Assembly: GCF_013404085.1 (NCBI RefSeq)
Contig: NZ_JABFHO010000001.1
Coordinates: 1,302,001-1,366,000, forward strand
Direction: 5' to 3'
DNA from: Winogradskyella helgolandensis
GTDB taxonomy: Bacteria > Bacteroidota > Bacteroidia > Flavobacteriales > Flavobacteriaceae
Length of the DNA stretch: 64,000 nucleotides
Of this stretch, positions 17,939 through 26,015 are shown in pieces. Position numbers and translations under genes: made by a program. The notes beneath the pieces are model-generated. The model saw nothing but the letters and a program-made list of their open reading frames with translations, was not told the origin of the DNA and searched no databases. Position 1 is the first letter of the stretch, and every line of letters starts with the position of its first letter.

Positions 17939-18913
17939 TTATCCTACTGTAGCACGTTTGAAACCAGTTACAGCAACATCACCATAAGTAGCAACGTAAG
18001 CAGCAACAGTTTGCTTATCATCTTTGATAAACTTTTGATCTAATAAACATTGTTCTTGATCTAAAGTTGTGTTATCAGAAATAAAACGCTCCATTTTTCC
18101 TGGTAAAATTCTATCCCAAATTTGTTCTGGCTTACCTTCTGCTTTTAATTCTGCTTTTGCAGCTTCTTCAGCTTCAGCAATAACTTCAGGAGTTAATTGT
18201 GCCATTGAGATATAGCTAGGTACATTCTTTAAAGTTTTACCTAAACGTCCTAATTCAATATTATCTTTTTCAATTACAGCGATACGAGCTTCAGTTTCAG
18301 ATGCAACAAATGCTTGGTCAAAATCTTTGTAAGATAATGACGTTGCTCCCATAGAAGCTACTTGCATTGCTACGTCTTTAACTAAAGTTTCAACGTTATC
18401 AACTTTAGCAGATAAACCTACTAAAGCAGCAATTTTATTAATGTGTACATATTGTCCAACGTAAGGTGCATCTAGTTTTTCAAAAGACGTGATGTCTAAT
18501 TTTTCACCAATTACTCCAGTCTGCTCAACTAATTTCTCTGCAACTGTCATACCACCAAAATCAGCAGCTAAAAACGCTTCTTTTGAGTCGTGGTTTAAAG
18601 CGATATCAGCTAATTCATTAGCTAATGCTACGAAGTTTTCGTTTTTACCAACAAAATCAGTTTCACAACCTAATACAATGGCAACACCAGATGTGTTGTC
18701 TGCATTAATTTTTGCGATAGCAGCACCTTCAGAAGAATCTCTGTCAGCTCTTTTTTCTGCAACTTTTTGTCCTTTTTTACGTAAAACTTCAATGGCTTTA
18801 TCAAAATCACCACTAGCTTCAACTAAAGCTTTTTTACAATCCATCATACCAGCACCAGTTGCTTGTCTAAGCTTGTTTACTTCTGCTGCAGTAATTTTTA
18901 CAGTATTTTCCAT
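17939..18913 (-). CDS. tsf: Elongation factor Ts
   Basis: A 324-residue nucleotide exchange factor for EF-Tu. The N-terminal UBA-like module with LRQATGAGMMDCKKALVEASGDFDKAIEVLRKKG (about 15-48) is diagnostic. It is followed by VGKNENFVALANELADIAL (about 88-106) and the core dimer region ending in LPGKMERFISDNTTLDQEQCLLDQ (about 265-290). It is longer than the E. coli protein, as is usual in Bacteroidota. It follows rpsB with an attenuator-like hairpin in the 84-bp gap. Confidence 0.97.
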   Translation of the reverse strand: MENTVKITAAEVNKLRQATGAGMMDCKKALVEASGDFDKAIEVLRKKGQKVAEKRADRDSSEGAAIAKINADNTSGVAIVLGCETDFVGKNENFVALANELADIALNHDSKEAFLAADFGGMTVAEKLVEQTGVIGEKLDITSFEKLDAPYVGQYVHINKIAALVGLSAKVDNVETLVKDVAMQVASMGATSLSYKDFDQAFVASETEARIAVIEKDNIELGRLGKTLKNVPSYISMAQLTPEVIAEAEEAAKAELKAEGKPEQIWDRILPGKMERFISDNTTLDQEQCLLDQKFIKDDKQTVAAYVATYGDVAVTGFKRATVG

Positions 18914-18924
18914 ATTTTTTTAAT

Positions 18925-18978
18925 TTAAAAAAGTCGATTAATTATTTTTCTTACAAGAAAAGAATTAAACGACTTTTG
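18925..18978 (-). terminator. Hairpin with T run between rpsB and tsf (possible attenuator)
   Basis: On the minus strand AAAAGTCG and CGACTTTT, extended by AT pairs, form a stem around an AT-rich loop, then a T run lies about 15 bp before the tsf ATG. It could partly terminate rpsB transcription and lower tsf expression. The loop is long, so the fold is less certain. Confidence 0.55.
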
Positions 18979-18997
18979 AATATTTTCTAAATGTTAT

Positions 18998-19786
18998 TTA
19001 TTCTTCTTCTTCAGATGCAACCGCTTTTTCTGCTTTTTGAGCAGGCTTTGCTTTTGCTTCTCCTTTTTGAGCTTTACCTTCTTTATCTGAACGTTCAGCT
19101 TTTCTTTCGTTTAAACCATCAGCAATAGCAGATGTTACGATAGATAAGATTTTGTCAATAGATTTAGAAGCATCATCGTTTGAAGGGATTAAATAATCAA
19201 CTTCACGTGGATCAGAGTTTGTATCTACCATTGCAAAAATTGGAATATTCAATTTTTGAGCTTCTTTGATGGCGATATGCTCACGCATAATATCTACAAC
19301 AAAGATAGCACCTGGTAAACGTGTCATATCAGAAATAGAACCTAAATTCTTTTCTAATTTTGCACGTAGACGATCTACTTGTAAACGCTCTTTTTTAGAT
19401 AAAGAGTTGAATGTACCATCTTTCTTCATTCTATCAATAGAAGCCATTTTTTTAACGGCTTTTCTGATTGTTACAAAGTTAGTTAACATTCCACCTGGCC
19501 AACGCTCTGTAATATAAGGCTGGTTTACAGCACCTGCTTTTTCAGCTACGATGTCTTTAGCTTGTTTTTTAGTAGCAACGAATAAGATTTTCTTTCCTGA
19601 TGCTGCTATTTTAGCTAAAGCTTCAGAAGTTTCTTCGATTTTTGCTGCTGTTTTGTAAAGGTTGATAATATGGATACCGTTACGTTCCATATAAATGTAA
19701 GGAGCCATGTTTGGGTTCCACTTACGTGTAAGGTGACCGAAGTGTACACCTGCTTCAAGTAATTCTTTTACTTCTACTTTTTCCAT
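18998..19786 (-). CDS. rpsB: 30S ribosomal protein S2
   Basis: A 262-residue protein of the small ribosomal subunit. Conserved sequences include LLEAGVHFGHLTRKWNPNMAPYIY (about 9-32), ATKKQAKDIVAEKA (about 71-84), RWPGGMLTNFVTIR (about 94-107), LPGAIFVVDIMREHIAIKEAQKLNIPIFAMVDTNSDP (about 158-194) and the C-terminal IPSNDDASKSI. A Lys/Ala/Glu-rich tail (about 225-262, ending EEEE) extends beyond the usual core, as in many Bacteroidota. It precedes tsf, the standard bacterial order. Confidence 0.97.
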   Translation of the reverse strand: MEKVEVKELLEAGVHFGHLTRKWNPNMAPYIYMERNGIHIINLYKTAAKIEETSEALAKIAASGKKILFVATKKQAKDIVAEKAGAVNQPYITERWPGGMLTNFVTIRKAVKKMASIDRMKKDGTFNSLSKKERLQVDRLRAKLEKNLGSISDMTRLPGAIFVVDIMREHIAIKEAQKLNIPIFAMVDTNSDPREVDYLIPSNDDASKSIDKILSIVTSAIADGLNERKAERSDKEGKAQKGEAKAKPAQKAEKAVASEEEE

Positions 19787-19835
19787 TTTGTAATAGTTTA
19801 CGTTCTGTTAAATTAGCAATGTTCCGTTGGGCTTT

Positions 19836-19863
19836 TAGCTATTAGCTATTGGCTGTTGGCTTC
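19836..19863. repeat. 7-bp tandem repeat (TAGCTAT/TGGCTGT type)
   Basis: Four successive heptamers read TAGCTAT, TAGCTAT, TGGCTGT, TGGCTTC in the rpsI-rpsB gap. Similar 'gctattagctattggc' tracts are scattered in flavobacterial genomes in my experience. No function is evident. Confidence 0.7.
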
Positions 19864-19948
19864 ATTTAGATGCTAAACTTTTAGTCCTGAATTTATTTCA
19901 GGATCTGTTTAAATTGATTCCAAAGTATTTCAGAATCTTTTCAATAAA

Positions 19949-19988
19949 ATAAAATAATTCAGAACTCGTAAAAACAAGTTCTGAATTA
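19949..19988 (-). terminator. Rho-independent terminator of rplM-rpsI
   Basis: The stem AATTCAGAACT / AGTTCTGAATT with a 9-10 nt loop is followed on the minus strand by an AT-rich, T-rich tail, 16 bp after the rpsI stop. Confidence 0.85.
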
Positions 19989-20003
19989 AGTGTTGATTGG
20001 ATA

Positions 20004-20390
20004 TTAACGTTTCGAGAATTGGAATTTCTTTCGGGCTTTTTTCTGTCCGAATTTCTTTCTTTCTACCATTCTTGGATCTCTCGTTAATAGACCTTCTGGC
20101 TTTAATACTAATCTGTTTTCAGGGTCTAACTCGCACATAACTCGAGAAAGGCCTAAACGTATTGCTTCTGCCTGGCCGGTGATACCACCTCCATATACGT
20201 TAACAGTAATATCAAAGTTGCCATCATTGTTAGTCAAGGCTAAAGGTTGGTTTACTTTATACTGCAATGTTGCAGTAGTAAAATAATCCGCCATGTCTTT
20301 TTTGTTCACTGTGATTTTGCCACTACCTTCGGCAACGTACACACGAGCAACAGCCGTCTTTCTACGGCCAATTTTGTGAATTACTTCCAT
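20004..20390 (-). CDS. rpsI: 30S ribosomal protein S9
   Basis: A 128-residue small-subunit protein. Signatures are IGRRKTAVARVYVAEGSGKITVN (6-28), VYGGGITGQAEAIRLGLSRVMCE (about 68-90) and the basic C-terminus LLTRDPRMVERKKFGQKKARKKFQFSKR, whose last residues reach the ribosomal P site. The final SKR is canonical. It starts immediately after the rplM stop, the standard rplM-rpsI operon. Confidence 0.98.
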   Translation of the reverse strand: MEVIHKIGRRKTAVARVYVAEGSGKITVNKKDMADYFTTATLQYKVNQPLALTNNDGNFDITVNVYGGGITGQAEAIRLGLSRVMCELDPENRLVLKPEGLLTRDPRMVERKKFGQKKARKKFQFSKR

Positions 20391-20846
20391 TTAGTTAATT
20401 TCATTTAATGTCATTGTCTTAGGTTTTTGCGCTGCATGAGCATGCTCTGTACCTGAAACAACAGTTAGATTTCTAAAAAGGGTTGCTCCTAATTTGTTTT
20501 TAGGCAACATTCCTTTCACTGACTTTTCTACTAATCTGCTTGGGTCTTTCTCAAACAATTCAGTAGCCGTCAGACTTTTTTGTCCACCTGGATAACCTGT
20601 GTGACGGATGTAACTTTTTTCCGTCCATTTGTTTCCAGTTAAGTTGATTTTTTCTGCATTAACAACAACTACGTTGTCACCGCAATCAACGTGTGGCGTG
20701 AAATTAGGTTTGTGCTTACCTCTTAAAAGTATTGCTACTCTCGAAGCTAAGCGACCTAAAGTTTGTCCTTCAGCGTCAACTAAAACCCACTCCTTATTAA
20801 CGGTAGCTTTGTTTGCTGAAACTGTTTTGTAGCTTAATGTATCCAC
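20391..20846 (-). CDS. rplM: 50S ribosomal protein L13
   Basis: A 151-residue large-subunit protein. Recognisable segments are WVLVDAEGQTLGRLASRVAILLRGKHKPNFTPHVDCGDNVVVVNAEKINLTG (about 21-72), YIRHTGYPGG (about 80-89) and the KGMLPKNKLG loop (about 112-121). Length is normal. It is first in the rplM-rpsI operon and has a good Bacteroidota promoter about 70 bp upstream. Confidence 0.98.
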   Translation of the reverse strand: MDTLSYKTVSANKATVNKEWVLVDAEGQTLGRLASRVAILLRGKHKPNFTPHVDCGDNVVVVNAEKINLTGNKWTEKSYIRHTGYPGGQKSLTATELFEKDPSRLVEKSVKGMLPKNKLGATLFRNLTVVSGTEHAHAAQKPKTMTLNEIN

Positions 20847-20916
20847 ACTAATTTGATTTATAATTGTGCCTTAAATGACACAATAGATTAAACATTTCTC
20901 TTCAAAAAAGAGTTTG

Positions 20917-20947
20917 CAAATTTACGATAAACTATTGATTTACCAAA
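20917..20947 (-). promoter_or_regulatory. Bacteroidota primary-sigma promoter of rplM
   Basis: On the minus strand, TTTG (20947-20944), a 19-bp gap after TTG, then TAAATTTG (20924-20917), a perfect TAnnTTTG -7 box. Transcription would begin near 20910, giving a leader of about 64 nt before rplM. Confidence 0.75.
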
Positions 20948-21005
20948 CCTTGATGGAAATATTTTTCTACTGAAAATCAGCGTGTTTAAAAAATGTCTTT
21001 TTTGT

Positions 21006-21977
21006 TTAGTGTTTTGTGGCTCTAGTGAGCCGATCGTTTATAGATTTTCCTAAGCCGTAATCTGGGAATTCTTCAGCAATAATAATATCAAGATGCATCT
21101 TATCTAACTGATGAAGCACATCATATAAATTTGAAGCCGATTCAACTAAATCACCAGATGTTGATAGTGCTATTTGAACCTCAATATTAGGATGATCAAG
21201 TTCAGACTGAAACGTTAATAGTCCAATACGTTTGTTTTTATGAAGATTTATTGCTTCTAAAATATTATCTGTTAAGACGGTTTTTGTTTTTGGGGCGTAG
21301 TGACGTTCTAACATGCCTGGTGCATCCGGAATAGCTTCCGTTTGACTTTTAACCGAATTTTTAATTTCAATCGTTCCAACTATGGCCTCAATATCTTCTA
21401 GTGATTTTGAACCGAGTCTATATATAATAGGTTCGTCATTTTCGAAACCAATAATAGTAGATTCAATACCGCTTGTGCACGCTCCACCATCTAAAACCAT
21501 TTTAATAGCATCTTTAAAATAGGTTTCTACGTGTTGTGCTGTGGTTGGGCTAATGCTGCTAAATGGGTTTGCACTTGGTGCCGCTAAAGGAAATGGTAGT
21601 TGTCTTAATAATTCTAGAGTTGTAGGGTGATTTGGCACACGCACGGCAACGGTATCTTTTCCTCCTGTAATTAGATCAGGAATTATGCTTTTCTTCTTTA
21701 AGACTAAAGTTATTGGTCCTGGCCAAAAGGCTTCTGCTAATAATTGCGCTTTTGCAGGGATGTGTTCAACAATATTAGAAAGCTCGTTTATTGAAGGGAT
21801 GTGAACAATAAGCGGATTAAAAAATGGTCGCTTCTTGGTTTCAAAAATAGCTTTTATAGCCTTTTCGCTATAGATATTTCCTGCTAAACCATAGACTGTT
21901 TCAGTTGGAATAGCAACAATATCTTCAGCTGTTAAGAGTTGAATCGCTTTTGATATGTCTTTTGAAATAATACTCAT
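21006..21977 (-). CDS. L-threonylcarbamoyladenylate synthase (Sua5 type)
   Basis: A 323-residue enzyme that makes threonylcarbamoyl-AMP from Thr, bicarbonate and ATP for tRNA t6A37 synthesis. The N-terminal YrdC domain (about 1-200) shows IVAIPTETVYGLAGNIYSEKAI, KKRPFFNPLIVHI, WPGPITLVLKK, VAVRVPNHP, PLAAPSANPFSSISPTTAQHV and the STIIG motif. A linker with PGMLERHYAPKTK leads into the C-terminal Sua5 domain, so this is the long form rather than the short TsaC. A TAATTTTG -7-like box lies about 20 bp before the ATG. Confidence 0.93.
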   Translation of the reverse strand: MSIISKDISKAIQLLTAEDIVAIPTETVYGLAGNIYSEKAIKAIFETKKRPFFNPLIVHIPSINELSNIVEHIPAKAQLLAEAFWPGPITLVLKKKSIIPDLITGGKDTVAVRVPNHPTTLELLRQLPFPLAAPSANPFSSISPTTAQHVETYFKDAIKMVLDGGACTSGIESTIIGFENDEPIIYRLGSKSLEDIEAIVGTIEIKNSVKSQTEAIPDAPGMLERHYAPKTKTVLTDNILEAINLHKNKRIGLLTFQSELDHPNIEVQIALSTSGDLVESASNLYDVLHQLDKMHLDIIIAEEFPDYGLGKSINDRLTRATKH

Positions 21978-22021
21978 AATCTTAAAATCCGACTACAAAA
22001 TTACTTCAAAAACTCATACGA

Positions 22022-22171
22022 CTATGATTTAAGGCGCTTATTTTTCTTTTCCTGATTTTGTTGATAAAGTGCATAGCCTAATACGGCCATTTCCAAGCCT
22101 AAAATAGCTATTTTGGCTTTTTTACTTCTAGTGAGTGCACTTGTTAATCCTAATACTTTGGTGATAATCAT
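22022..22171 (-). CDS. Small 49-residue membrane-like protein (sORF)
   Basis: An ATG at 22169-22171 opens a 49-codon frame ending in TAG at 22022-22024. The product starts MIITKVLGLTSALTRSKKAK, has one hydrophobic stretch (IAILGLEMAVLGYALY, residues 21-36) and ends in a basic tail (QNQEKKNKRLKS). The basic-hydrophobic-basic layout suggests a single-pass membrane microprotein. It lies 44 bp upstream of the Sua5 gene on the same strand. I do not recognise it. It is real only if the frame is conserved in relatives. Confidence 0.5.
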   Translation of the reverse strand: MIITKVLGLTSALTRSKKAKIAILGLEMAVLGYALYQQNQEKKNKRLKS

Positions 22172-22343
22172 GTGGGTTTATTTATTGTTAATGTAAAATC
22201 TTTTATAAAATTAAATGATTGTGAGTTGTGTACTTAACGTAATCACTATTAGAATTAACTGAAAAGCCTATTCATATTATTTTATGCACAATTAAAAATA
22301 TTGACTTTCCATTTAGTAGTTTTGCAGCTTCAAAATTTTGATT

Positions 22344-23975
22344 ATGATTTCAGTAGATAATTTGGCGGTAGAATTTAGTGGTCACACCCTTTTTAGTGAT
22401 GTGTCGTTCACGATTAATCCGAATGACAAAATTGCCTTAATGGGTAAAAATGGTGCGGGAAAATCGACCATGATGAAAATTATCGCAGGTGTACAAAGTG
22501 CGACTCGTGGTAATGTGAGATGTCCAAAAGATGCTGTTATCGCTTATTTGCCTCAACATTTGTTAACGGAAGATAATACGACTGTGTTTGATGAAGCTTC
22601 TAAAGCTTTTAAACATGTTTATGAAATGCGTGACGAAATGGAAGGTCTCAACAAGCAATTGGAAACGCGAACCGATTACGAATCTGATGAGTACATGAAA
22701 ATCATTGAGCGTGTCTCAGATTTAGGTGAGAAATATTACGCTTTGGAAGATGTGAACTATGATGCTGAAGTTGAAAAAGCACTAAAAGGTTTAGGATTTA
22801 AACAAGACGATTTTACAAGACAAACCAATGAGTTTTCTGGAGGTTACCGTATGCGAATAGAATTGGCTAAGATTTTATTGCAAAAGCCTGATTTAATTTT
22901 GTTAGATGAGCCAACGAATCATATTGATATCGAATCGGTCATTTGGTTAGAAGATTTTTTACTGAATAAAGCCAATGCTGTTGTTGTTATTTCTCACGAT
23001 CGTGCATTTGTAGATAATATTACCAATAGAACGATTGAAGTGACTATGGGTCGTATTTACGATTATAAAGCTAATTATACCCATTATTTACAACTGCGTG
23101 AAGACCGACGTATTCATCAAGTAAAGGCCTACCAAGAACAACAGAAATTTATTGCAGACAATATGCAATTTATTGAGCGTTTTAAAGGGACGTATTCTAA
23201 AACCAACCAAGTAACCTCTCGTGAGCGCATGCTCGAAAAGTTAGACATTATTGAAATTGATGAGATTGATACGTCAGCTTTAAAATTACGTTTTCCGGCA
23301 ACACAGCGTTCTGGTGATTATCCGGTGACGGTAAAGGATGTTTCTAAATCTTATGACGACCACGTGGTATTTAAAGATGCTAACATGTCTATTGCAAGAG
23401 GTGAGAAGGTCTGTTTTGTAGGTCGAAATGGAGAAGGGAAGTCCACGATGATTAAAGCTATTTTGGGAGAATTAGATGTGGAAGGGACTTGCTCTTTAGG
23501 TCATAATGTAAAGGTTGGGTATTTTGCCCAAAACCAAGCGGCTTTGTTAGATGAGAGCTTAACCATTTTTCAAACCGTTGATGATGTGGCACAAGGTGAT
23601 GTACGAACGCAGATTAAAAGTATTTTGGGTGGTTTTATGTTTAGAGGAGATGATGTTGAAAAGAAAGTGAGCGTCTTATCAGGTGGTGAAAAAACCAGAT
23701 TGGCGATGGTGAAACTCTTATTAGAACCTGTGAACTTATTAATTCTCGATGAGCCTACCAATCACTTAGATTTGAAATCGAAGGATGTTTTAAAAGAAGC
23801 TTTACAGAATTTTGATGGGACTTTAATTCTTGTGTCTCACGATAGGGATTTCTTACAAGGACTCTCAAATAAGGTGTTTGAGTTTAAAGAAAAACGCGTT
23901 GTTGAACATTTTGAAACGATTGATGATTTCTTAATTAGGAATCGTGTTGAGAGTTTGAAAGGATTGGATCTTTAA
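22344..23975 (+). CDS. ABC-F family ATPase (ribosome-associated)
   Basis: A 543-residue soluble protein with two ATP-binding cassettes and no membrane part, the ABC-F (Uup/EttA/YbiT-like) layout. First cassette: Walker A GKNGAGKS (about 35-42), signature FSGGYRMRIELAKILL (near 165), Walker B LILLDEPTNHID. Second cassette: Walker A GRNGEGKS, signature LSGGEKTRLAMVKLLL, Walker B LLILDEPTNHLD. The linker with KGTYSKTNQVTSRERMLEKL is typical. These proteins act at the ribosome E site. I chose ATG 22344 (MISVDNLAVEF) over the in-frame TTG at 22338. A perfect -7 box TAGTTTTG lies at 22317-22324, with no well-spaced TTG. Confidence 0.92.
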   Translation: MISVDNLAVEFSGHTLFSDVSFTINPNDKIALMGKNGAGKSTMMKIIAGVQSATRGNVRCPKDAVIAYLPQHLLTEDNTTVFDEASKAFKHVYEMRDEMEGLNKQLETRTDYESDEYMKIIERVSDLGEKYYALEDVNYDAEVEKALKGLGFKQDDFTRQTNEFSGGYRMRIELAKILLQKPDLILLDEPTNHIDIESVIWLEDFLLNKANAVVVISHDRAFVDNITNRTIEVTMGRIYDYKANYTHYLQLREDRRIHQVKAYQEQQKFIADNMQFIERFKGTYSKTNQVTSRERMLEKLDIIEIDEIDTSALKLRFPATQRSGDYPVTVKDVSKSYDDHVVFKDANMSIARGEKVCFVGRNGEGKSTMIKAILGELDVEGTCSLGHNVKVGYFAQNQAALLDESLTIFQTVDDVAQGDVRTQIKSILGGFMFRGDDVEKKVSVLSGGEKTRLAMVKLLLEPVNLLILDEPTNHLDLKSKDVLKEALQNFDGTLILVSHDRDFLQGLSNKVFEFKEKRVVEHFETIDDFLIRNRVESLKGLDL

Positions 23976-24398
23976 TAATGGGCCTTATCGTCTATTTGAA
24001 GACGTATTAGAGCTTTTAAGTTACTCAAGTAGTTCATCATGATGAAGTGGTTAATGAGCCATTAGAGTTAAAGCTAATTGAGGAACCTTGCGAAGTGATA
24101 ACTTTAGGTTAAATCCTTAGTGTTTATTTTAGGTTGTGACCTATTCGCGGTTGATACGGAGTACATACAGAGTACATACGGAGTACATACGGAGGAGCTA
24201 TGGGTGAACCCTTGGTTTGTATTAAATTCAGTAGTTTAGTGACACCATCCCGTTGATAGTCTGATCTTTCTTTTTTACTTAAAGTTCCTTAGTATGGATT
24301 ATCACTTTGAGGATTATTGCGTTGAAAGCATTGTTTTAACGAAACTACCGAGCGTGGATTTTTATGGGTTTAAAAAGACGCGTCATAAAGTCTGTAAA
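23976..24398. other. Degenerate spacer with coding-like remnants and an 11-bp tandem repeat
   Basis: No intact gene is visible in these 423 bases. Short open stretches look like decayed coding sequence: about 23986-24043 reads YRLFEDVLELLSYSS, and in another frame about 24042-24111 reads DEVVNEPLELKLIEEP then ITLG and a stop. The frame change suggests a frameshifted remnant. I cannot identify the parent family. The tandem repeat at 24156-24194 lies inside. This spacer opens the accessory island between the ABC-F gene and polA. Confidence 0.4.
24156..24194. repeat. 11-bp tandem repeat, about 3.5 units
   Basis: Units of ACGGAGTACAT follow each other with period 11 (second unit ACAGAGTACAT, one change) and a final partial unit ACGGAG. 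The unit length is not a multiple of three, so it is unlikely to be coding. It lies upstream of the broken DUF559 gene. Confidence 0.85.
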
Positions 24399-24773
24399 AT
24401 GAAAAACAACATCATTCCATACAACCCAGAATTAAAAGCACTGGCTAGACAACTCCGGAAACATAGCACTTTGCCTGAAGTCTTGCTGTGGCAACATATA
24501 AAACAGCGTGCTTATGGTGTTTAGTTTCATAGACAAGTACCAATGCTAAATTATATTGTAGATTTTTATTGCCATGAAATAGGCTTAGCTATTGAAATTG
24601 ATGGTGATAGTCATGAGCATCGTTTTTTATATGATACCAAACGGCAAAGTGCACTAGAGGCTTATGATGTTACCTTTTTAAGGTTTTCTAATGAGGAGGT
24701 TAAAAAGAATATGTTTAGTGTGTTGTTGGTTATAGAAGAGAAGGTTAGGGAATTGTTAGAAAAACACCCCTAA
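24399..24773 (+). pseudogene. DUF559 / Vsr-like endonuclease-domain gene interrupted by an amber codon
   Basis: The frame from ATG 24399 encodes a DUF559 protein of about 125 residues. The first part reads NPELKALARQLRKHSTLPEVLLWQHIKQRAYGV. A TAG at 24522-24524 then stops it, and the same frame continues without a shift as FHRQVPMLNYIVDFYCHEIGLAIEIDGDSHEH...RQSALEAYDVTFLRFSNEEV. In intact family members this is one continuous sequence with Gln at the stop position, so CAG or CAA probably mutated to TAG. The PD-(D/E)XK-like core (IVDFYC, AIEIDGDSH) is otherwise intact. The reading frame ends EKHP, stop, inside the inverted repeat at 24764. It could be a pseudogene, or two fragments, or a readthrough gene. 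Confidence 0.82.
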
Positions 24774-24915
24774 AGTCCCCTCAAGGGGACAATCCTAACC
24801 AACAAGCAAAAGTTTTAAAAATTAAAATTGATTTTACCATTACCCAATCTGATATCCTATGAATATTCTATTTTTCTCAATCAAATGTCCCCTTGAGGGG
24901 ACTTTAGGGGTGTGA
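24764..24915. repeat. Inverted repeat pair, 26 bp arms, 97-bp spacer (MITE- or REP-like)
   Basis: The left arm CACCCCTAAAGTCCCC followed by TCAAGGGGAC starts inside the last codons of the DUF559 frame. The right arm is its reverse complement, GTCCCCTTGAGGGGAC followed by TTTAGGGGTG, ending at about 24915. Each arm also contains a smaller palindrome (GTCCCCTCAAGGGGAC). The AT-rich spacer holds no gene. The layout resembles a small non-autonomous mobile or REP-like element. I recall similar arms next to DUF559 genes in other Flavobacteriia, but this needs a search. Confidence 0.85.
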
Positions 24916-24971
24916 AAGAGAATTGGTATTTAAAACACTCTTGATTATTCTATAGTTTTAATATTTAGAAT

Positions 24972-25922
24972 CTAGTTATTAATAAATATGTGATTCGTAA
25001 ACAAGGTATGTGGTGCACTAACTAAATTAATGTCAAACTTCAAAGAGGGCTCAATTCTCGAGCTAGCATTATGAATTCTGAAAGAAATTTGCCAACCTTG
25101 GTTTAAAGAAACTAATAATGTTGTTGTTGAGTTTTCTTGATAAACAATTTCAATTAATCTAGATGGTAATTTCAATCTAGGAATTTTTGCCTTAGGTTTT
25201 ATTTTTTCAAATGGTAAATTCAAAGTTCCATGTAAATTGTAAGCCTGGATCTCAACTTTTTTATTGCCTTTTATAACTTTATAAAAATCTTGATTTCCTA
25301 TTAAATATTGTACTAAATTTTCCGCTACAATATTTGGATTTTCTTTATCTAAACGAAGTAGTTCTTTTCTGAAAGCGTCTAAAACTGGTAAATACACTAC
25401 TTGATGCATATTTTTAATTGAAGTCCACTTTGTTAATTTGACTTTTGCTCTCAGATCTGAAAGCATATCAAATACAGAATTGATTTCGTGAAAGTAATTG
25501 TCGGAACATGAAACCCCTAACCACTTTTCACCAAAATTAATTTTATTTGATAACCTTGAATGTTTAACGGCTCTGTGGTTATTTTTTGCAGAGATTCCAA
25601 TCTCCCACTTTTGTAAAGAAAGAATCATCAATACATCTCTCACATCTCCAGTTTGACCTGCTTGGTCACTAACTAATTCTAATACTAGAATATCGCCTTT
25701 ATTAATGCCGTTTGACAATCTAGGTTCAATATCAATCAAGAAATTAATTGAGGCACTTGCTGTTAATCTAAAAGTATCCTGTTCTGGTTCACTGAAACTA
25801 TCGAAAAAGCTTTTGGCAGTTTTGTAAGGATCGTTTTTTGTAATTGAAACACTTGTAATTGTTCTTAGGCGTTCATAAAATTCGAATAGTAGAGCATACT
25901 CAAAAGCTTTACCATTAATTGT
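24972..25922 (-). pseudogene. HaeIII-family type II restriction endonuclease, 5'-truncated
   Basis: The frame is open from an in-frame stop at 25923-25925 down to the stop at 24972, about 316 codons. It starts TINGKAFEYALLFEFYERL and contains the family core DIEPRLSNG, LVSDQAGQTGDVRDVLMI, WEIGISAKNNHRAVKHSRLS, FGEKWLGVSCS and YLIGNQDFYKVIKGN. These match my knowledge of HaeIII-type enzymes (recognition GGCC). No ATG/GTG/TTG precedes NGKAFEY. The first possible start is TTG 25737-25739, which would remove about 60 residues including the conserved FEYAL segment. The 5' end abuts a GC-rich repeat. No cytosine methyltransferase gene lies nearby. It is probably inactive. Confidence 0.8.
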
Positions 25923-25928
25923 TTAGAA

Positions 25929-26014
25929 TTCGGGCGTGACTGCAAGGGTCGGGCTATTCGTTACAAGTCCTCGCTCGTACCTCGCTGTGGGCTTTCCTCT
26001 TCTATCCCTCACGC
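25929..26014. repeat. Short GC-rich dispersed-type repeat
   Basis: About 86 bp running from AATTCGGGCGTGACTGCAAG to CTATCCCTCACGC, clearly more GC-rich than its surroundings. It fills the exact space between the truncated 5' end of the restriction gene and the stop codon of the 168-aa gene. The pattern 'GGGCGTG...TCGGGCTATTCG...CGCTGTGGGCTTTCC...TATCCCTCACGC' is one I recognise as scattered in many copies in flavobacterial genomes. Only one copy is in this window. Confidence 0.7.
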
Positions 26015-26015
26015 A

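Noticed and set aside
24294..24398. A longer DUF559 start at ATG 24294
   Set aside because: The 35 extra residues do not fit the family, whose proteins begin near KNNIIPYNPELK, i.e. ATG 24399.
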